Below, piece after piece: positions 12,490 to 20,879 of a stretch of DNA of 23,164 nt. Below the pieces are notes generated by a model. It worked only from the letters and a program-made list of their open reading frames with translations, ran no database searches and was not told the DNA's origin. The position numbers and the translations under genes were made by a program. The first letter of the stretch is position 1, and each line of letters opens with the position of its first letter. The DNA is from a virus: IMG/VR virus record IMGVR_UViG_3300023243_000606, positions 1-23,164 of that record; one strand, given 5' to 3'.

Positions 12490-13095
12490 TTATATATCTT
12501 TAGACTCAATTAAAGTATAAGTAAATGAATTACCCCAAATTTCTCTTGAGGTTTGACATATATCTAAAAACTCATGCCAATCATCATTATTAGCTATAAC
12601 TTGACAACCTGCTGACCATTTATCTATCTGGGTGGATGATCTACCAACATTACTAGTTGCTCTGTGAATATTAATTCCAAATAAACCTTCCTCTAAATTT
12701 TCTTCTAACAGATCATATTTATCATCTCTATCATTATCTCTATATACTTGGACTGGTTTTTGTTGACCCAGTGCTAGATATTTACCTTGATGGAGTCTTA
12801 GTTTATGTGAACTTCTATATTGTCCGGGTTTAAGAATAGCTACTCCTTTATCATTTAGTAGATTTTTTACCCAATGTGTTCCAGGGTCTGTGGTGCATTT
12901 GTAACAGTGAAATTTCCATTCACCTTCAACCTTATATGATAGTGTAATATAATCGTCAAACTTATTTGTTACCTTTCCATCTGTATCAGAGTTTCTAATT
13001 CCAATTATATTAACATCATAATCGCCCCCAGTAAAATATTTATATTTTTTGTTGTGCATTACAACCTCAATTTCTTCTCTTGTATAGCAATTCAT
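12490..13095 (-). CDS. Putative peptidoglycan-active enzyme, L,D-transpeptidase-like (endolysin candidate), 201 aa
   Basis: The C-terminal third carries GLFGINIHRATSN (137-149) and IDKWSAGCQVI (157-167). A histidine followed by S-x-G-C is the catalytic signature of YkuD-type L,D-transpeptidases (HG...SxGCxRM), here H144, S161 and C164. A beta-rich N-terminal part contains GIRNSD, LSYKVEGEWKFHCYKCTTDPG and LRLHQGKYLALG. There is no signal peptide, so it would need a holin to reach the wall, which fits its position between two membrane proteins. It directly follows the 87-aa gene at 13096-13359 with no gap. A hydrolase or carboxypeptidase activity on the peptide stem is likely; I cannot tell cleavage from transfer. 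Confidence 0.7.
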   Translation of the reverse strand: MNCYTREEIEVVMHNKKYKYFTGGDYDVNIIGIRNSDTDGKVTNKFDDYITLSYKVEGEWKFHCYKCTTDPGTHWVKNLLNDKGVAILKPGQYRSSHKLRLHQGKYLALGQQKPVQVYRDNDRDDKYDLLEENLEEGLFGINIHRATSNVGRSSTQIDKWSAGCQVIANNDDWHEFLDICQTSREIWGNSFTYTLIESKDI

Positions 13096-13359
13096 CTATT
13101 TATTTTTTTCTTTAGAAGAAAATATTTTAGTAATACCATCAATCCCAAATGATCCTAAGGTAATCATTACAAATGAATTAAAAATTGTATCAGTAATTAA
13201 CAATTCTTTTCCAAATATTCCGGTGGAAATATCAGCAATTGCAAATATAGTCATAATGGCGAAAGATGCAAATCCTACAATGTTTTTTTCATTAAGATCA
13301 TTACTATCTTTAAAAATGTTTGAAAAGGTCATAATTTTATTTTTTATATAATTTATCAT
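13096..13359 (-). CDS. Small membrane protein of the lysis cassette, 87 aa
   Basis: Two hydrophobic segments, about residues 28-46 (IVGFASFAIMTIFAIADIS) and 58-76 (TIFNSFVMITLGSFGIDGI), joined by a short loop, with a basic C-terminal tail (KIFSSKEKNK). This is the size and topology of a small holin or antiholin. Its stop abuts the start of the wall enzyme gene, so the two are co-translated. With the 141-aa holin-like gene downstream, the cassette would hold two candidate membrane-permeabilising proteins. No clear promoter of the window's common type precedes it; a degenerate TTGTTATATT occurs in the leader. Confidence 0.7.
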   Translation of the reverse strand: MINYIKNKIMTFSNIFKDSNDLNEKNIVGFASFAIMTIFAIADISTGIFGKELLITDTIFNSFVMITLGSFGIDGITKIFSSKEKNK

Positions 13360-13395
13360 AATATAACAATCTTTATTGAAACGTTTTGTTTATAA

Positions 13396-13428
13396 ATATA
13401 AAAAAGAGGGGTGTTATTACACCCCCCT
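13396..13428 (-). terminator. Rho-independent terminator after nrdA
   Basis: On the minus strand GGGGTGT (13425-13419) pairs with ACACCCC (13414-13408) around an AATA loop, followed by a T-rich run (13405-13396 read as CTTTTTTATA). It lies 83 bases past the nrdA stop and closes the replication transcript before the lysis genes. The rest of 13429-13510 shows only a weak ATCCT/AGGAT stem. Confidence 0.8.
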
Positions 13429-13510
13429 TAAGAAATTTTTGTAAACTGTTTATCCTAGTTTAAGGATTTTAGTTCACTGCAATATATATGAAAAATATTC
13501 AAGGCACCGC

Positions 13511-15226
13511 CTATCCTTCACAACTCGAACACTCTGAAGATGTTCTAGAACCTAAATCCCCTTTAATTACAGAGTCGGTTCTTAGGTAGTATAGAGTTTT
13601 TATTCCTAATTGATGAGCTGTAATATGAACTTGATTAATCCATTTAGGAGAATCAGTTGGGTCAAAAGCAACATTTAAAGATTGAGTTTGATCTATATAT
13701 TTTTGACGTATTGCAGCCTGTTGGATTAACCCTAATTGGTTAATTTCAGGAAATGTTAAAAATATTTCTTTTTCATCCTCAGATAATACTTCGTTAGGTA
13801 AATTTGATACTGACCCATTATCTACTAGTATCTGATCCCAATATTTGCTTTGATTTTTTCCCTTTTCATTAAGAAGTTTTTCTAATTCTGGGTTTTTTAC
13901 TATAAATGTTCCCTTAGCCCCATTAAACACATAAACATTTGCGGGTTGGGGTTCGATACCTGCTGAGCAATTATTAATACGTGAGTTTGATACTGTGGGG
14001 GCGATAGCCATTATATGAGTATTTCTCATTCCTGTTCCCTTACACCAAAGAGGTTCACCATATTCTTTAGCCATCTGTCTAGAGGCTGCTTCTGCCTTTT
14101 GTCTAATATCACTAAAAATAGTATGAGTCCAAGCTGTTGATGCTAGTGAATTAAATGGTAAACCCTTTTGTTGGAGGAATGTGTGCCATCCCATCACACC
14201 TAAACCTAAGGCTCTTCCTTTTCTAGCGGATCTGTGTGAACGTTCCATTGAATCTTTACCATTAGTTTTAACAATAAATTCTTCCATAACTCCATCTAAA
14301 AAGTAAGTAGCTACTTCAACTACATCTGTGTTCTTCCACTCATCATATTTAGCTAAATTTAAAGAACTTAAACAACAAATAAATGAATGTTCCTCATCTG
14401 TGTGTAAACAGATCTCAGAACAAATATTTGTCATTGATACATCTAAATTATTCATCCTATATGCTAGAGGGTTGTCTTTATTGACGTTGTCCTTGAACAT
14501 TATATAGGGTTCACCAGTTTCTACACGTGATTTAAGTATTTCTAACCATAATGACATAGCCTCACTATCACGATCAGTTAATCGCTTCATAAAAGCATCA
14601 TCTACAACTACACATTGGTGTAAATTTAAACATTGTCTATTAGCATCACCTTTGGGTCTACGAATTTGTAAAAATTCTCTAATATCTATATGGTTAATAT
14701 CCAAATTAACTGATGCTGCACCTCTACGGACTGAGCCTTGGTTAGTAGCAATAATGGTTGAATCATAAATCTTGGCCCAAGGAACAATACCTTCACTCTG
14801 ACCATTTCCTGTAATTTCAAATCCACTACCTCTAATTCTACTAAGTGAAATACCAACCCCCCCACCATAAGAAGTAAGACGCATTAGTTCGGCATTTGTA
14901 AGACCAATACCACGTATTGAATCTGGGGTGTCAATTCCAAAGCAACTAATTGGTAAACCTCTATCTGTACCTGTATTACTAAGTACAGGGGATGCTAAAC
15001 CAATCCACCCATTCCAAATGTATTTAAAAAATTTACTTTCTAAATCTGGACGATTTAAACGCATTGCCACAGCATGGGCTACTCTTTTATAGGCTTTGCG
15101 AGGTGTTTCTCCTGGGATGAGGTAACCTTTTGAAATTGTTGATAATGATACATTATCAAAAAATTCAGGAAAATCTTTCCCACGCTCCCATTGTGTGTAA
15201 TCTTCTACTATATTTACTTTCTCCAT
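13511..15226 (-). CDS. nrdA: Class I ribonucleotide reductase, large subunit, 571 aa
   Basis: Reduces ribonucleoside diphosphates to deoxyribonucleotides with NrdB. Visible features: LPISCFG (91-97) with one redox cysteine, C95; a GGGVGISLSRIRGSG substrate loop (121-135); MTNICSEI (265-272) with the catalytic N267, C269 and E271; ICCLSSLNL (283-291) with the second redox cysteine; the SAGIEPQPANVYVFNGAKG region; TLYYLRT near the end with the paired radical-transfer tyrosines; and a C-terminal CSSC (566-569) for thioredoxin. It starts directly in the catalytic domain, so the N-terminal ATP-cone (about 90-100 residues in cellular enzymes) is missing and allosteric shut-off by dATP is probably absent. 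It lies two bases after nrdB. Confidence 0.95.
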   Translation of the reverse strand: MEKVNIVEDYTQWERGKDFPEFFDNVSLSTISKGYLIPGETPRKAYKRVAHAVAMRLNRPDLESKFFKYIWNGWIGLASPVLSNTGTDRGLPISCFGIDTPDSIRGIGLTNAELMRLTSYGGGVGISLSRIRGSGFEITGNGQSEGIVPWAKIYDSTIIATNQGSVRRGAASVNLDINHIDIREFLQIRRPKGDANRQCLNLHQCVVVDDAFMKRLTDRDSEAMSLWLEILKSRVETGEPYIMFKDNVNKDNPLAYRMNNLDVSMTNICSEICLHTDEEHSFICCLSSLNLAKYDEWKNTDVVEVATYFLDGVMEEFIVKTNGKDSMERSHRSARKGRALGLGVMGWHTFLQQKGLPFNSLASTAWTHTIFSDIRQKAEAASRQMAKEYGEPLWCKGTGMRNTHIMAIAPTVSNSRINNCSAGIEPQPANVYVFNGAKGTFIVKNPELEKLLNEKGKNQSKYWDQILVDNGSVSNLPNEVLSEDEKEIFLTFPEINQLGLIQQAAIRQKYIDQTQSLNVAFDPTDSPKWINQVHITAHQLGIKTLYYLRTDSVIKGDLGSRTSSECSSCEG

Positions 15227-15228
15227 AA

Positions 15229-16212
15229 TTAAAATATTGATTCATCCCATGCCATAGTTCCCTTAGAGTAATTAGTTACTCTAGTGGAGAAGAAATCGGA
15301 ATGTTGTTTACCTGCTGATAAATGGTCGAACCATTTCATTCTTTCAACGGCTGTCATGTCAATGTTAGTAATAATTCCTTTATAACCTAAATCACCTAAC
15401 TTTGTGTTAATTCTATTTTTAATAAAATGTTTTAGGTCATATTGTGAGCAACCTTCTAAATCACCTAATTTATAAACATTATCTATATAATCTAGTTCTA
15501 GTTTTAAGGATAATAGTGCTGCTTCATTTATTGCTGCCTCAAGTTCTGGGGTTTTTATTTCAGGGTTCTCTTCGAGTAATGTTCTAAATAACCAACACCC
15601 AGCTTCGGAGTGGAGAGATTCATCTCTAATACTCCACTCTACGATCTGCCCAACACCTTTTAACTTATTTCTCATCTTGAAAGATAAGAGGATGGCAAAT
15701 GAAGAGAACAAATTAACCCCCTCGGTGAATGCTGAAAATATAGCAAGTGATTTAGCAATTTCATAGACATCTTTCTCACCATTAAAACTATCCCTAACAG
15801 TAGTAAGACTTTGAATTTTAGCCATTGTAGTCTCATCTTCCATAAATTCATCAAAATTTTCAAGACCAAGTGTTTCATTTAATAATGAATATGCTTCGGC
15901 ATGGATTGTTTCAAATGCACCAAATGTTGTAGCCATCATAATAACTTCGGGTTTTCTAAACCATTTTGTTACTAGTCCGGACCAATAATCATTAACTATT
16001 GTTTCAGTTTGTGCAAATCCCTTTAAAATAGAACCAATGATATTTTTTTCGGTTTCATTTAAATTTGATTTCCAATCTGCTAAATCTGACATCATGGGTA
16101 CTTCTGTGTGTATCCAATGGGCTTGTTGTTGTTGTAACCAATAATCTGCAGCTTTTTGATATTCAAAAGGCTTATAGACAATTCTCTCCTCTAGTAGGTT
16201 TCTTCTTTTCAT
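15229..16212 (-). CDS. nrdB: Class I ribonucleotide reductase, small subunit, 327 aa
   Basis: The R2 subunit, which holds the di-iron centre and tyrosyl radical used by NrdA. Metal ligands and radical site are all present: E70 (in QTETIVNDYW), E101 and H104 in FETIHAEAY (100-108), Y108 at the radical position, E164 in FTEGVNLF and E198/H201 in RDESLHSEAG (196-205). Length is normal for phage R2. A C-terminal tail (WDESIF) is the usual peptide that docks on NrdA. It is in one transcript with dnaB upstream (six-base gap) and nrdA downstream (two-base gap). The intact Y108 argues for a conventional radical class, with Fe or Mn not decidable from sequence. Confidence 0.95.
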   Translation of the reverse strand: MKRRNLLEERIVYKPFEYQKAADYWLQQQQAHWIHTEVPMMSDLADWKSNLNETEKNIIGSILKGFAQTETIVNDYWSGLVTKWFRKPEVIMMATTFGAFETIHAEAYSLLNETLGLENFDEFMEDETTMAKIQSLTTVRDSFNGEKDVYEIAKSLAIFSAFTEGVNLFSSFAILLSFKMRNKLKGVGQIVEWSIRDESLHSEAGCWLFRTLLEENPEIKTPELEAAINEAALLSLKLELDYIDNVYKLGDLEGCSQYDLKHFIKNRINTKLGDLGYKGIITNIDMTAVERMKWFDHLSAGKQHSDFFSTRVTNYSKGTMAWDESIF

Positions 16213-16218
16213 TTCTTT

Positions 16219-17583
16219 TTATCCATTTAATTCAAAAAATTTACTTTTTAACATTTTCTTATCGAACTGATCAATACCACCTCCAAAGTTATTTTGTTGT
16301 TGTGGTTCATCTTTCTCATAATCATCTTCATTATATTCATGTACCTCAAAATGACCAGTTGAAGTATCAGCTTTAACACCATAAGTTAAACCATCCATTC
16401 CATATCTATTTTTCATAATATGAAATCTACCTGTTCCATTTACCTTATCTTGTTTTTTTCTTGAAAGAGACATACAGAAGTCAGTTATCATTATTTTATC
16501 ATATGAACCTGCTGCTTTATCTCCCTCAATAACATCATCCTTAGCACCTGCTCTATTTACTTGAGAAACTGACCAAATTGGTACATTTAATTCACGAGCA
16601 AGTCCCTTAGTGCTGATATAAATATCATCTATTTCTCCTTTTCGATCTGCTGTTCGTTTTTTGGTTGAAAGTAAATCTACATAATCTATTATAATCAAAT
16701 CAGCTTTAATTCCTAAATCTTCTACCTTACGAATATGTGATTCTATCGTAGATATTGTTGCTCTACCCGTTGGAAATTCTTTAATTATTAACTGTCCAGG
16801 TAGTTCAGGGAGTATGCCTTCGATTTTTTCCCTATTTTGTAGTATCTGATCAACAGGGATTTTAGAGAAGAAGGCATCATATCTCCTACCAACATATTGT
16901 TCACCTAGCTCAAGTGTGTAATGAAGAACATTAAATCCCATTCTTACAGCATAACCTCCTAATGCTACTAATGACCAAGATTTTCCACCTCCGGGGTTGC
17001 CAAATATAAGACCAAAATCCCCATTTCCGAGACCCCCTTGAAGTATCTCATTAACCTGATTCCAGGGGGTTGCAATAGTTACTCTTGCATCTTCTCTAAA
17101 ACGTGACTCAATATCTTTATTATATTCATGCCCCACATTTTTATCATTTCCGGCTTTTAATGCTGATTCTACTAAATGTTTAATACCATCAAAATCCCCA
17201 GCTTTAAGTAGATCAACACTATTAAGTAGTGCTTTTTTTAGTTGTTGGTTTTTACAAAATGTTGAAAATTCCTCCTGAACATATTCTAAATCTTCATCTG
17301 AGGATTGGTATGCTGATTTTAATTGCTCTCTAATTGAAAGTCTTAATACTTCATTATCTAGCTTTTGTAGTTCTACTTTAAGAACATCCATTGAGGGAGT
17401 ACAATGATACTTATCATAATATTTAAGTATTTCATTAATAATCCACTGATGTGCTTGATTATCAAAATATTCCTCACTAAGAATATCATGTATATTTATT
17501 AAAAACTCTTTATGAGTTAATAATGAGGATAATACTTTTACTTGAAAGTGACTCCCGTAGGAGTTAAGCTTTTGCAAGGTCAT
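16219..17583 (-). CDS. DnaB-type replicative DNA helicase, 454 aa
   Basis: A hexameric 5'-3' helicase that opens the fork, with a RecA-fold motor. The N-terminal domain (about 1-110, SHFQVKVLSSLLTHKEF and HQWIINEILKYYDKY) matches the DnaB/gp41 helical domain. The motor has Walker A GNPGGGKS (195-202), the strand LIIIDYVDLL with the Walker B acid (about 295-305), and SQVNRAG (about 340) as the H3-type motif; LELGEQYVGRR is the usual H1a segment. No primase domain is fused, so priming must come from another gene not in this window. It starts with an ATAAATAAAAGTTATG leader nine bases from the exonuclease gene. Confidence 0.92.
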   Translation of the reverse strand: MTLQKLNSYGSHFQVKVLSSLLTHKEFLINIHDILSEEYFDNQAHQWIINEILKYYDKYHCTPSMDVLKVELQKLDNEVLRLSIREQLKSAYQSSDEDLEYVQEEFSTFCKNQQLKKALLNSVDLLKAGDFDGIKHLVESALKAGNDKNVGHEYNKDIESRFREDARVTIATPWNQVNEILQGGLGNGDFGLIFGNPGGGKSWSLVALGGYAVRMGFNVLHYTLELGEQYVGRRYDAFFSKIPVDQILQNREKIEGILPELPGQLIIKEFPTGRATISTIESHIRKVEDLGIKADLIIIDYVDLLSTKKRTADRKGEIDDIYISTKGLARELNVPIWSVSQVNRAGAKDDVIEGDKAAGSYDKIMITDFCMSLSRKKQDKVNGTGRFHIMKNRYGMDGLTYGVKADTSTGHFEVHEYNEDDYEKDEPQQQNNFGGGIDQFDKKMLKSKFFELNG

Positions 17584-17592
17584 AACTTTTAT

Positions 17593-18621
17593 TTATTTAA
17601 TTTGTAAGGATTCAAAACAATCTTTTATCCAATATTCTACATTTCTAATTATTCCACCTAATTGGTCTACATTATACATTGATATGAATTGATCAGGGAG
17701 ATAATGAAGATCTTTGGATGCTATAAGTTTATCTAAAAATATTTCATCATTCTTATCAATCATGGGTTTAGACAAATCCATAATCTTATAATTAGTTTTA
17801 AGTGATTCGAAGTTTTGAATTATTCGAGCATATATTACATTTTCTTTTAATTTTTCAACTGAGATATTGTAGATATCATCTAATGTCATTTCTTGTGTTG
17901 ATAATTCGGGGAATAATTTATATAGTTTCTTTTCACCTAACCCTTTTACACCTACTACCTTATCCGAATTATCTCCCATTAAGGTTTTATATAATATAAA
18001 ATTATTTGGGGACATTTTAAACTTTTCTACCACAGTACTCGTTGTATAATACTCCTTCTCCATAGGACGATACACAATAACATTTTCGTTTATTAGTTGT
18101 AAGAAATCCTTATCTGATGAAACTATAAAGACTTTATCTTCTTTCTTTGCAGGAATAACTTGACTTAAATAAGCAATAATATCATCTGCTTCAACCTTAT
18201 CTATTGTTACAGTTTTAACAGGGAGTGTTTTTAGATATTGGATTATTCTTACCATTTGATCTACTTTGGCATCATCCTCATCATCTTTATCATCAAAAGC
18301 ATCCCAGTTTGTAATACGTTGAAGGTCTCTACCGGATTTATATTCGGGGAGCAAATTCTTCCTATTATTGGAAGAACCTGCCCCATCGAAAACTACATAA
18401 ACTTGTGTTGGGCTCATTTGGCGTATCATTGCACCTAATGAACGGAAGAATCCACCTAAACCTCCAATATGAACACCATCAGGATTAACCATATTAAGAA
18501 TTGCAAAATTCCTAAAAAATAGATTTAAACCATCAAAAATTAATATTCTCTCTCCTTCTACAGTCTCTTCCCCATGCTCATCGACGCTGTCGAGGAGTTG
18601 TAATAATTCTTCCTTTTTCAT
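17593..18621 (-). CDS. 5'-3' exonuclease / RNase H-type flap nuclease, 342 aa
   Basis: A FEN/PIN-fold nuclease like T4 RNase H or the Pol I 5' nuclease domain, which removes RNA primers and flaps. Acidic metal-site motifs occur in order: LIFDGLNLFFRNF (about 27-39), YVVFDGAGSSNNR (about 74-86) with a basic LLPEYKSGR (about 89-97), EADDIIAYL (about 143-151), VSSDKDFLQL (about 167-176) and GDNSDKVVGVKGLGEKK (about 214-230), the helix-hairpin-helix part. An acidic insert DDKDDEDDAK sits near 109-118. The polymerase of this phage is a separate gene. It is the first gene after promoter P8. Confidence 0.9.
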   Translation of the reverse strand: MKKEELLQLLDSVDEHGEETVEGERILIFDGLNLFFRNFAILNMVNPDGVHIGGLGGFFRSLGAMIRQMSPTQVYVVFDGAGSSNNRKNLLPEYKSGRDLQRITNWDAFDDKDDEDDAKVDQMVRIIQYLKTLPVKTVTIDKVEADDIIAYLSQVIPAKKEDKVFIVSSDKDFLQLINENVIVYRPMEKEYYTTSTVVEKFKMSPNNFILYKTLMGDNSDKVVGVKGLGEKKLYKLFPELSTQEMTLDDIYNISVEKLKENVIYARIIQNFESLKTNYKIMDLSKPMIDKNDEIFLDKLIASKDLHYLPDQFISMYNVDQLGGIIRNVEYWIKDCFESLQIK

Positions 18622-18640
18622 GTATTTTTATTTATATGGA

Positions 18641-18670
18641 AATGTACGAAAATTCCCCCCAATAATCTAA
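18641..18670 (-). promoter_or_regulatory. Promoter P8 (TTAGA-N15-TTCGTACATT)
   Basis: TTAGA (18670-18666), 15 bases, TTCGTACATT (18650-18641), 19 bases upstream of the exonuclease start. It would drive exonuclease, helicase and both reductase genes down to the terminator at 13396-13428. Confidence 0.72.
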
Positions 18671-18671
18671 C

Positions 18672-19748
18672 CTATTTAGGTTCATCTGAGTAACTTGTAA
18701 TGTCTGTATAGGATTCATCTTCTTCAGCAATTATGAATTCACCACCCCCTAGGATCTTAGCCCATGCCTCAGCATGTTCCTCTTTATACACTTTTAAAGC
18801 TTTTTCATCATCAAGAACAAATCCATGAGGAGTCATAATAATTTTCCCCCTAGTAGTAATCCCATTGATGTGATTTTTATCAATTTGAAGATTAGTACGT
18901 TTAGCAAATTCTACATGCTTTCCATCTTTAATTGCTTTAATTTTAGAAGTTCCGGCTGACATAACATTACCAAATGTAATTACAAATGTTGAATCGAACC
19001 ACATAGCATATCCACCTTTATTCATCAATTTTGGTTGACCCATAGGATGTTCGGCTTTCAAAGTCCACACTTTATTAATACAGACTAGTGTATTTGTATA
19101 AGGACAACTCTCTTTACGAGACATTACTATCCGTTGATTAACGTTGTTACCGAATTGAGTTGACATTGCACCCGCATTCCACTCATTGTTGTTTTTATTT
19201 GATTTTAACGACATTTCACACGGTACAGACCCAATTGAATCCCAACAGAACATCAAGTCATAAGGTAAATTACCTTTCTTCTGTTCATCAAGTAAATCTA
19301 AAATAAACCCAGCAACATCTTCAATTGAATTTATAGTTTCTCTATCCACATAGATAAAATTACCATTGTAATCTACAACTTCACCAGTTTCTTTATCAAT
19401 AACTTCATTTATTTCAAGTCCCATCATCCTCGCATGCTCCCAAGACCATTTCATCTCTGTAATAATAAATACAGGTAGTATACCTCGTTTTTGGGCGGCT
19501 ACTGCTCCTTCAATCATGGCGGTTGTCTTTCCTGTATCTGAGTGTCCTCGAAGTAATACAATATGACCTTGAGGGATACCGGGTACTGAAGTAACTTCTT
19601 GATATGCTTCAGATAAGGGTATCCAAGTTTGCTCTTTAAATTTTGCTTTTGAGGATAATCCCTTTTTAGTCTTAAATCCATCTAAGTTAAAACTTGCTTT
19701 AATTTCAGAGGAGACTGCCTCCGATAGTGATTTTTTTGTTCTTGCCAT
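18672..19748 (-). CDS. RecA/UvsX-like recombinase, 358 aa
   Basis: An ATP-dependent strand-exchange protein that forms filaments on ssDNA and supports recombination-dependent replication and repair. Motifs: a RecA-type N-terminal lead (WIPLSEAYQEVTSVPGIPQG), Walker A RGHSDTGKT (67-75), PVFIITEMKWSWEHARM (the strand ending in a conserved acidic residue), the Walker B strand DLMFCWDSIGSVP and the DNA-binding loops near STQFGNNVNQRIV. The C-terminal part is acidic (EEDESYTDITSYSDEPK). It is nine bases after the SSB gene, so recombinase and SSB are made together, as uvsX and gene 32 products work together in T4. Confidence 0.92.
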   Translation of the reverse strand: MARTKKSLSEAVSSEIKASFNLDGFKTKKGLSSKAKFKEQTWIPLSEAYQEVTSVPGIPQGHIVLLRGHSDTGKTTAMIEGAVAAQKRGILPVFIITEMKWSWEHARMMGLEINEVIDKETGEVVDYNGNFIYVDRETINSIEDVAGFILDLLDEQKKGNLPYDLMFCWDSIGSVPCEMSLKSNKNNNEWNAGAMSTQFGNNVNQRIVMSRKESCPYTNTLVCINKVWTLKAEHPMGQPKLMNKGGYAMWFDSTFVITFGNVMSAGTSKIKAIKDGKHVEFAKRTNLQIDKNHINGITTRGKIIMTPHGFVLDDEKALKVYKEEHAEAWAKILGGGEFIIAEEDESYTDITSYSDEPK

Positions 19749-19757
19749 TAGAGTTTA

Positions 19758-20600
19758 TTAAAAAGGTAAATCGTCATTTTCATCATCATCATCACTACTA
19801 CCAAATAAATCATCAAATTTATCAGACTTAGTTTGTTTTGATACTTTTGTATTTAGTGAGTAATTTGATTTTTGTGAATCATTATCAAATGAAACTGCAG
19901 GTTCGGATGATATTAAACCTTCTTCCTCCTCACCTTCAGGTGATAACCATTCTTGTAATGCAGCTTTCATCTCATCATAAGGGATTGGTTTAAATACTTT
20001 CATTGGATCCGCTTGGTTTTCCAATAATGATTTAATTGCATCCTCAGTATCAGCTAATGCCGTAAGTTTCAATGATGGTCCTATTGATGTTTTGTTATAT
20101 GGTGTTCCTGTTGACTCTGGTCCTACAGTTGATAATTTAATATCTCTACCTTGAGCAATATCAGTAAAATCACCAATTTCCTCATCAGCCGCCATATTTA
20201 AGAACTCTTGATAAACTTCTTTACCAAACTGCCATAATTTAACTCCTTCACTTTCTTCACCACGAACAATAATAGGTGCAAATGTGCGAACTTTAGCATC
20301 TAATTTTTTAGCTAAACGCCAGTTTTCCTTATCACTTGTACTACGTAGTTTTTTAGCAAACTCCTGTATTGGGTCTTTCTCACCCCAATTAGCAGGGGAA
20401 GCCATCACACGTTTACTACCAATCCCATAATAAAACATCATTTCAGTGAATGGGTTGTCTTTATTATATTTTGAGGGAACAACTCTAATTAACTGTTTAC
20501 CTACTGTTGGTTTCCAGAAGAGGTTTTTATTACCACCTCCTTGGTTACTTGCCTGACTCTGAAAGTCGTTTAGGCGTTTTTTGATTACATCTAAATCCAT
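19758..20600 (-). CDS. gp32-like single-stranded DNA-binding protein, 280 aa
   Basis: Coats ssDNA at the fork and loads partner proteins. The core begins NLFWKPTVGKQLIRVVP (about 26-42), a typical phage gp32 OB-fold lead, and continues YGIGSKRVMASPANWGEKDPIQEFAKKLRS and WQFGKEVYQEFLNMAADEEIG. No cysteine or histidine zinc ribbon of T4 gp32 is present. The last 30 residues become strongly acidic (DDLFGSSDDDDENDDLPF) and end in DLPF, very like the acidic tip of bacterial SSB that binds partner proteins. It follows promoter P9 and precedes recA. Confidence 0.88.
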   Translation of the reverse strand: MDLDVIKKRLNDFQSQASNQGGGNKNLFWKPTVGKQLIRVVPSKYNKDNPFTEMMFYYGIGSKRVMASPANWGEKDPIQEFAKKLRSTSDKENWRLAKKLDAKVRTFAPIIVRGEESEGVKLWQFGKEVYQEFLNMAADEEIGDFTDIAQGRDIKLSTVGPESTGTPYNKTSIGPSLKLTALADTEDAIKSLLENQADPMKVFKPIPYDEMKAALQEWLSPEGEEEEGLISSEPAVSFDNDSQKSNYSLNTKVSKQTKSDKFDDLFGSSDDDDENDDLPF

Positions 20601-20638
20601 GTTTATAACTTTTTATTTTGATTATTTATAACTACATT

Positions 20639-20667
20639 AATATACGAACTCTTATTAAGATATCCAA
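20639..20667 (-). promoter_or_regulatory. Promoter P9 (TTGG-N15-TTCGTATATT)
   Basis: TTGG (20667-20664), 15 bases, TTCGTATATT (20648-20639), 38 bases upstream of the SSB start. It drives SSB and RecA. Confidence 0.8.
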
Positions 20668-20681
20668 GTATCTTTTTATTT

Positions 20682-20879
20682 TTATTTTAAATCGGTTTTT
20701 ATAATTATAGGGCTACCCTCTAAACTATAACTATATTCTTGAGCGGTATTGAAATCATGAAAAACAACTACGTCATTCTCATAAATATCACCCCCACTAG
20801 AATAAAAGGGAATTACAATATATACTTGAGGAAACATTCCTTCATTCAAATATTTTTTAAATATATCTAATTCTTTCAT
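20682..20879 (-). CDS. Hypothetical phage protein, 65 aa
   Basis: I do not recognise this protein. It is small and acidic: a short helix (MKELDIFKKYLNEGMF), then a strand-rich core (PQVYIVIPFYSSGGDIYENDVVVFHD) and a final strand (GSPIIIKTDL), without a transmembrane segment. The start overlaps the stop of the 154-aa gene by one base (TAATG), so the two are coupled and their products may act together. The SSB promoter P9 begins just after its stop. Confidence 0.75.
   Translation of the reverse strand: MKELDIFKKYLNEGMFPQVYIVIPFYSSGGDIYENDVVVFHDFNTAQEYSYSLEGSPIIIKTDLK

Noticed and set aside
14686-14868. Alternative minus-strand frame within nrdA
   Set aside because: It is in another frame inside a conserved catalytic region of nrdA and has no start context.
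16065-16376. Plus-strand frame across the nrdB/dnaB junction
   Set aside because: It is antisense to both conserved genes; the composition is that of a shadow frame.
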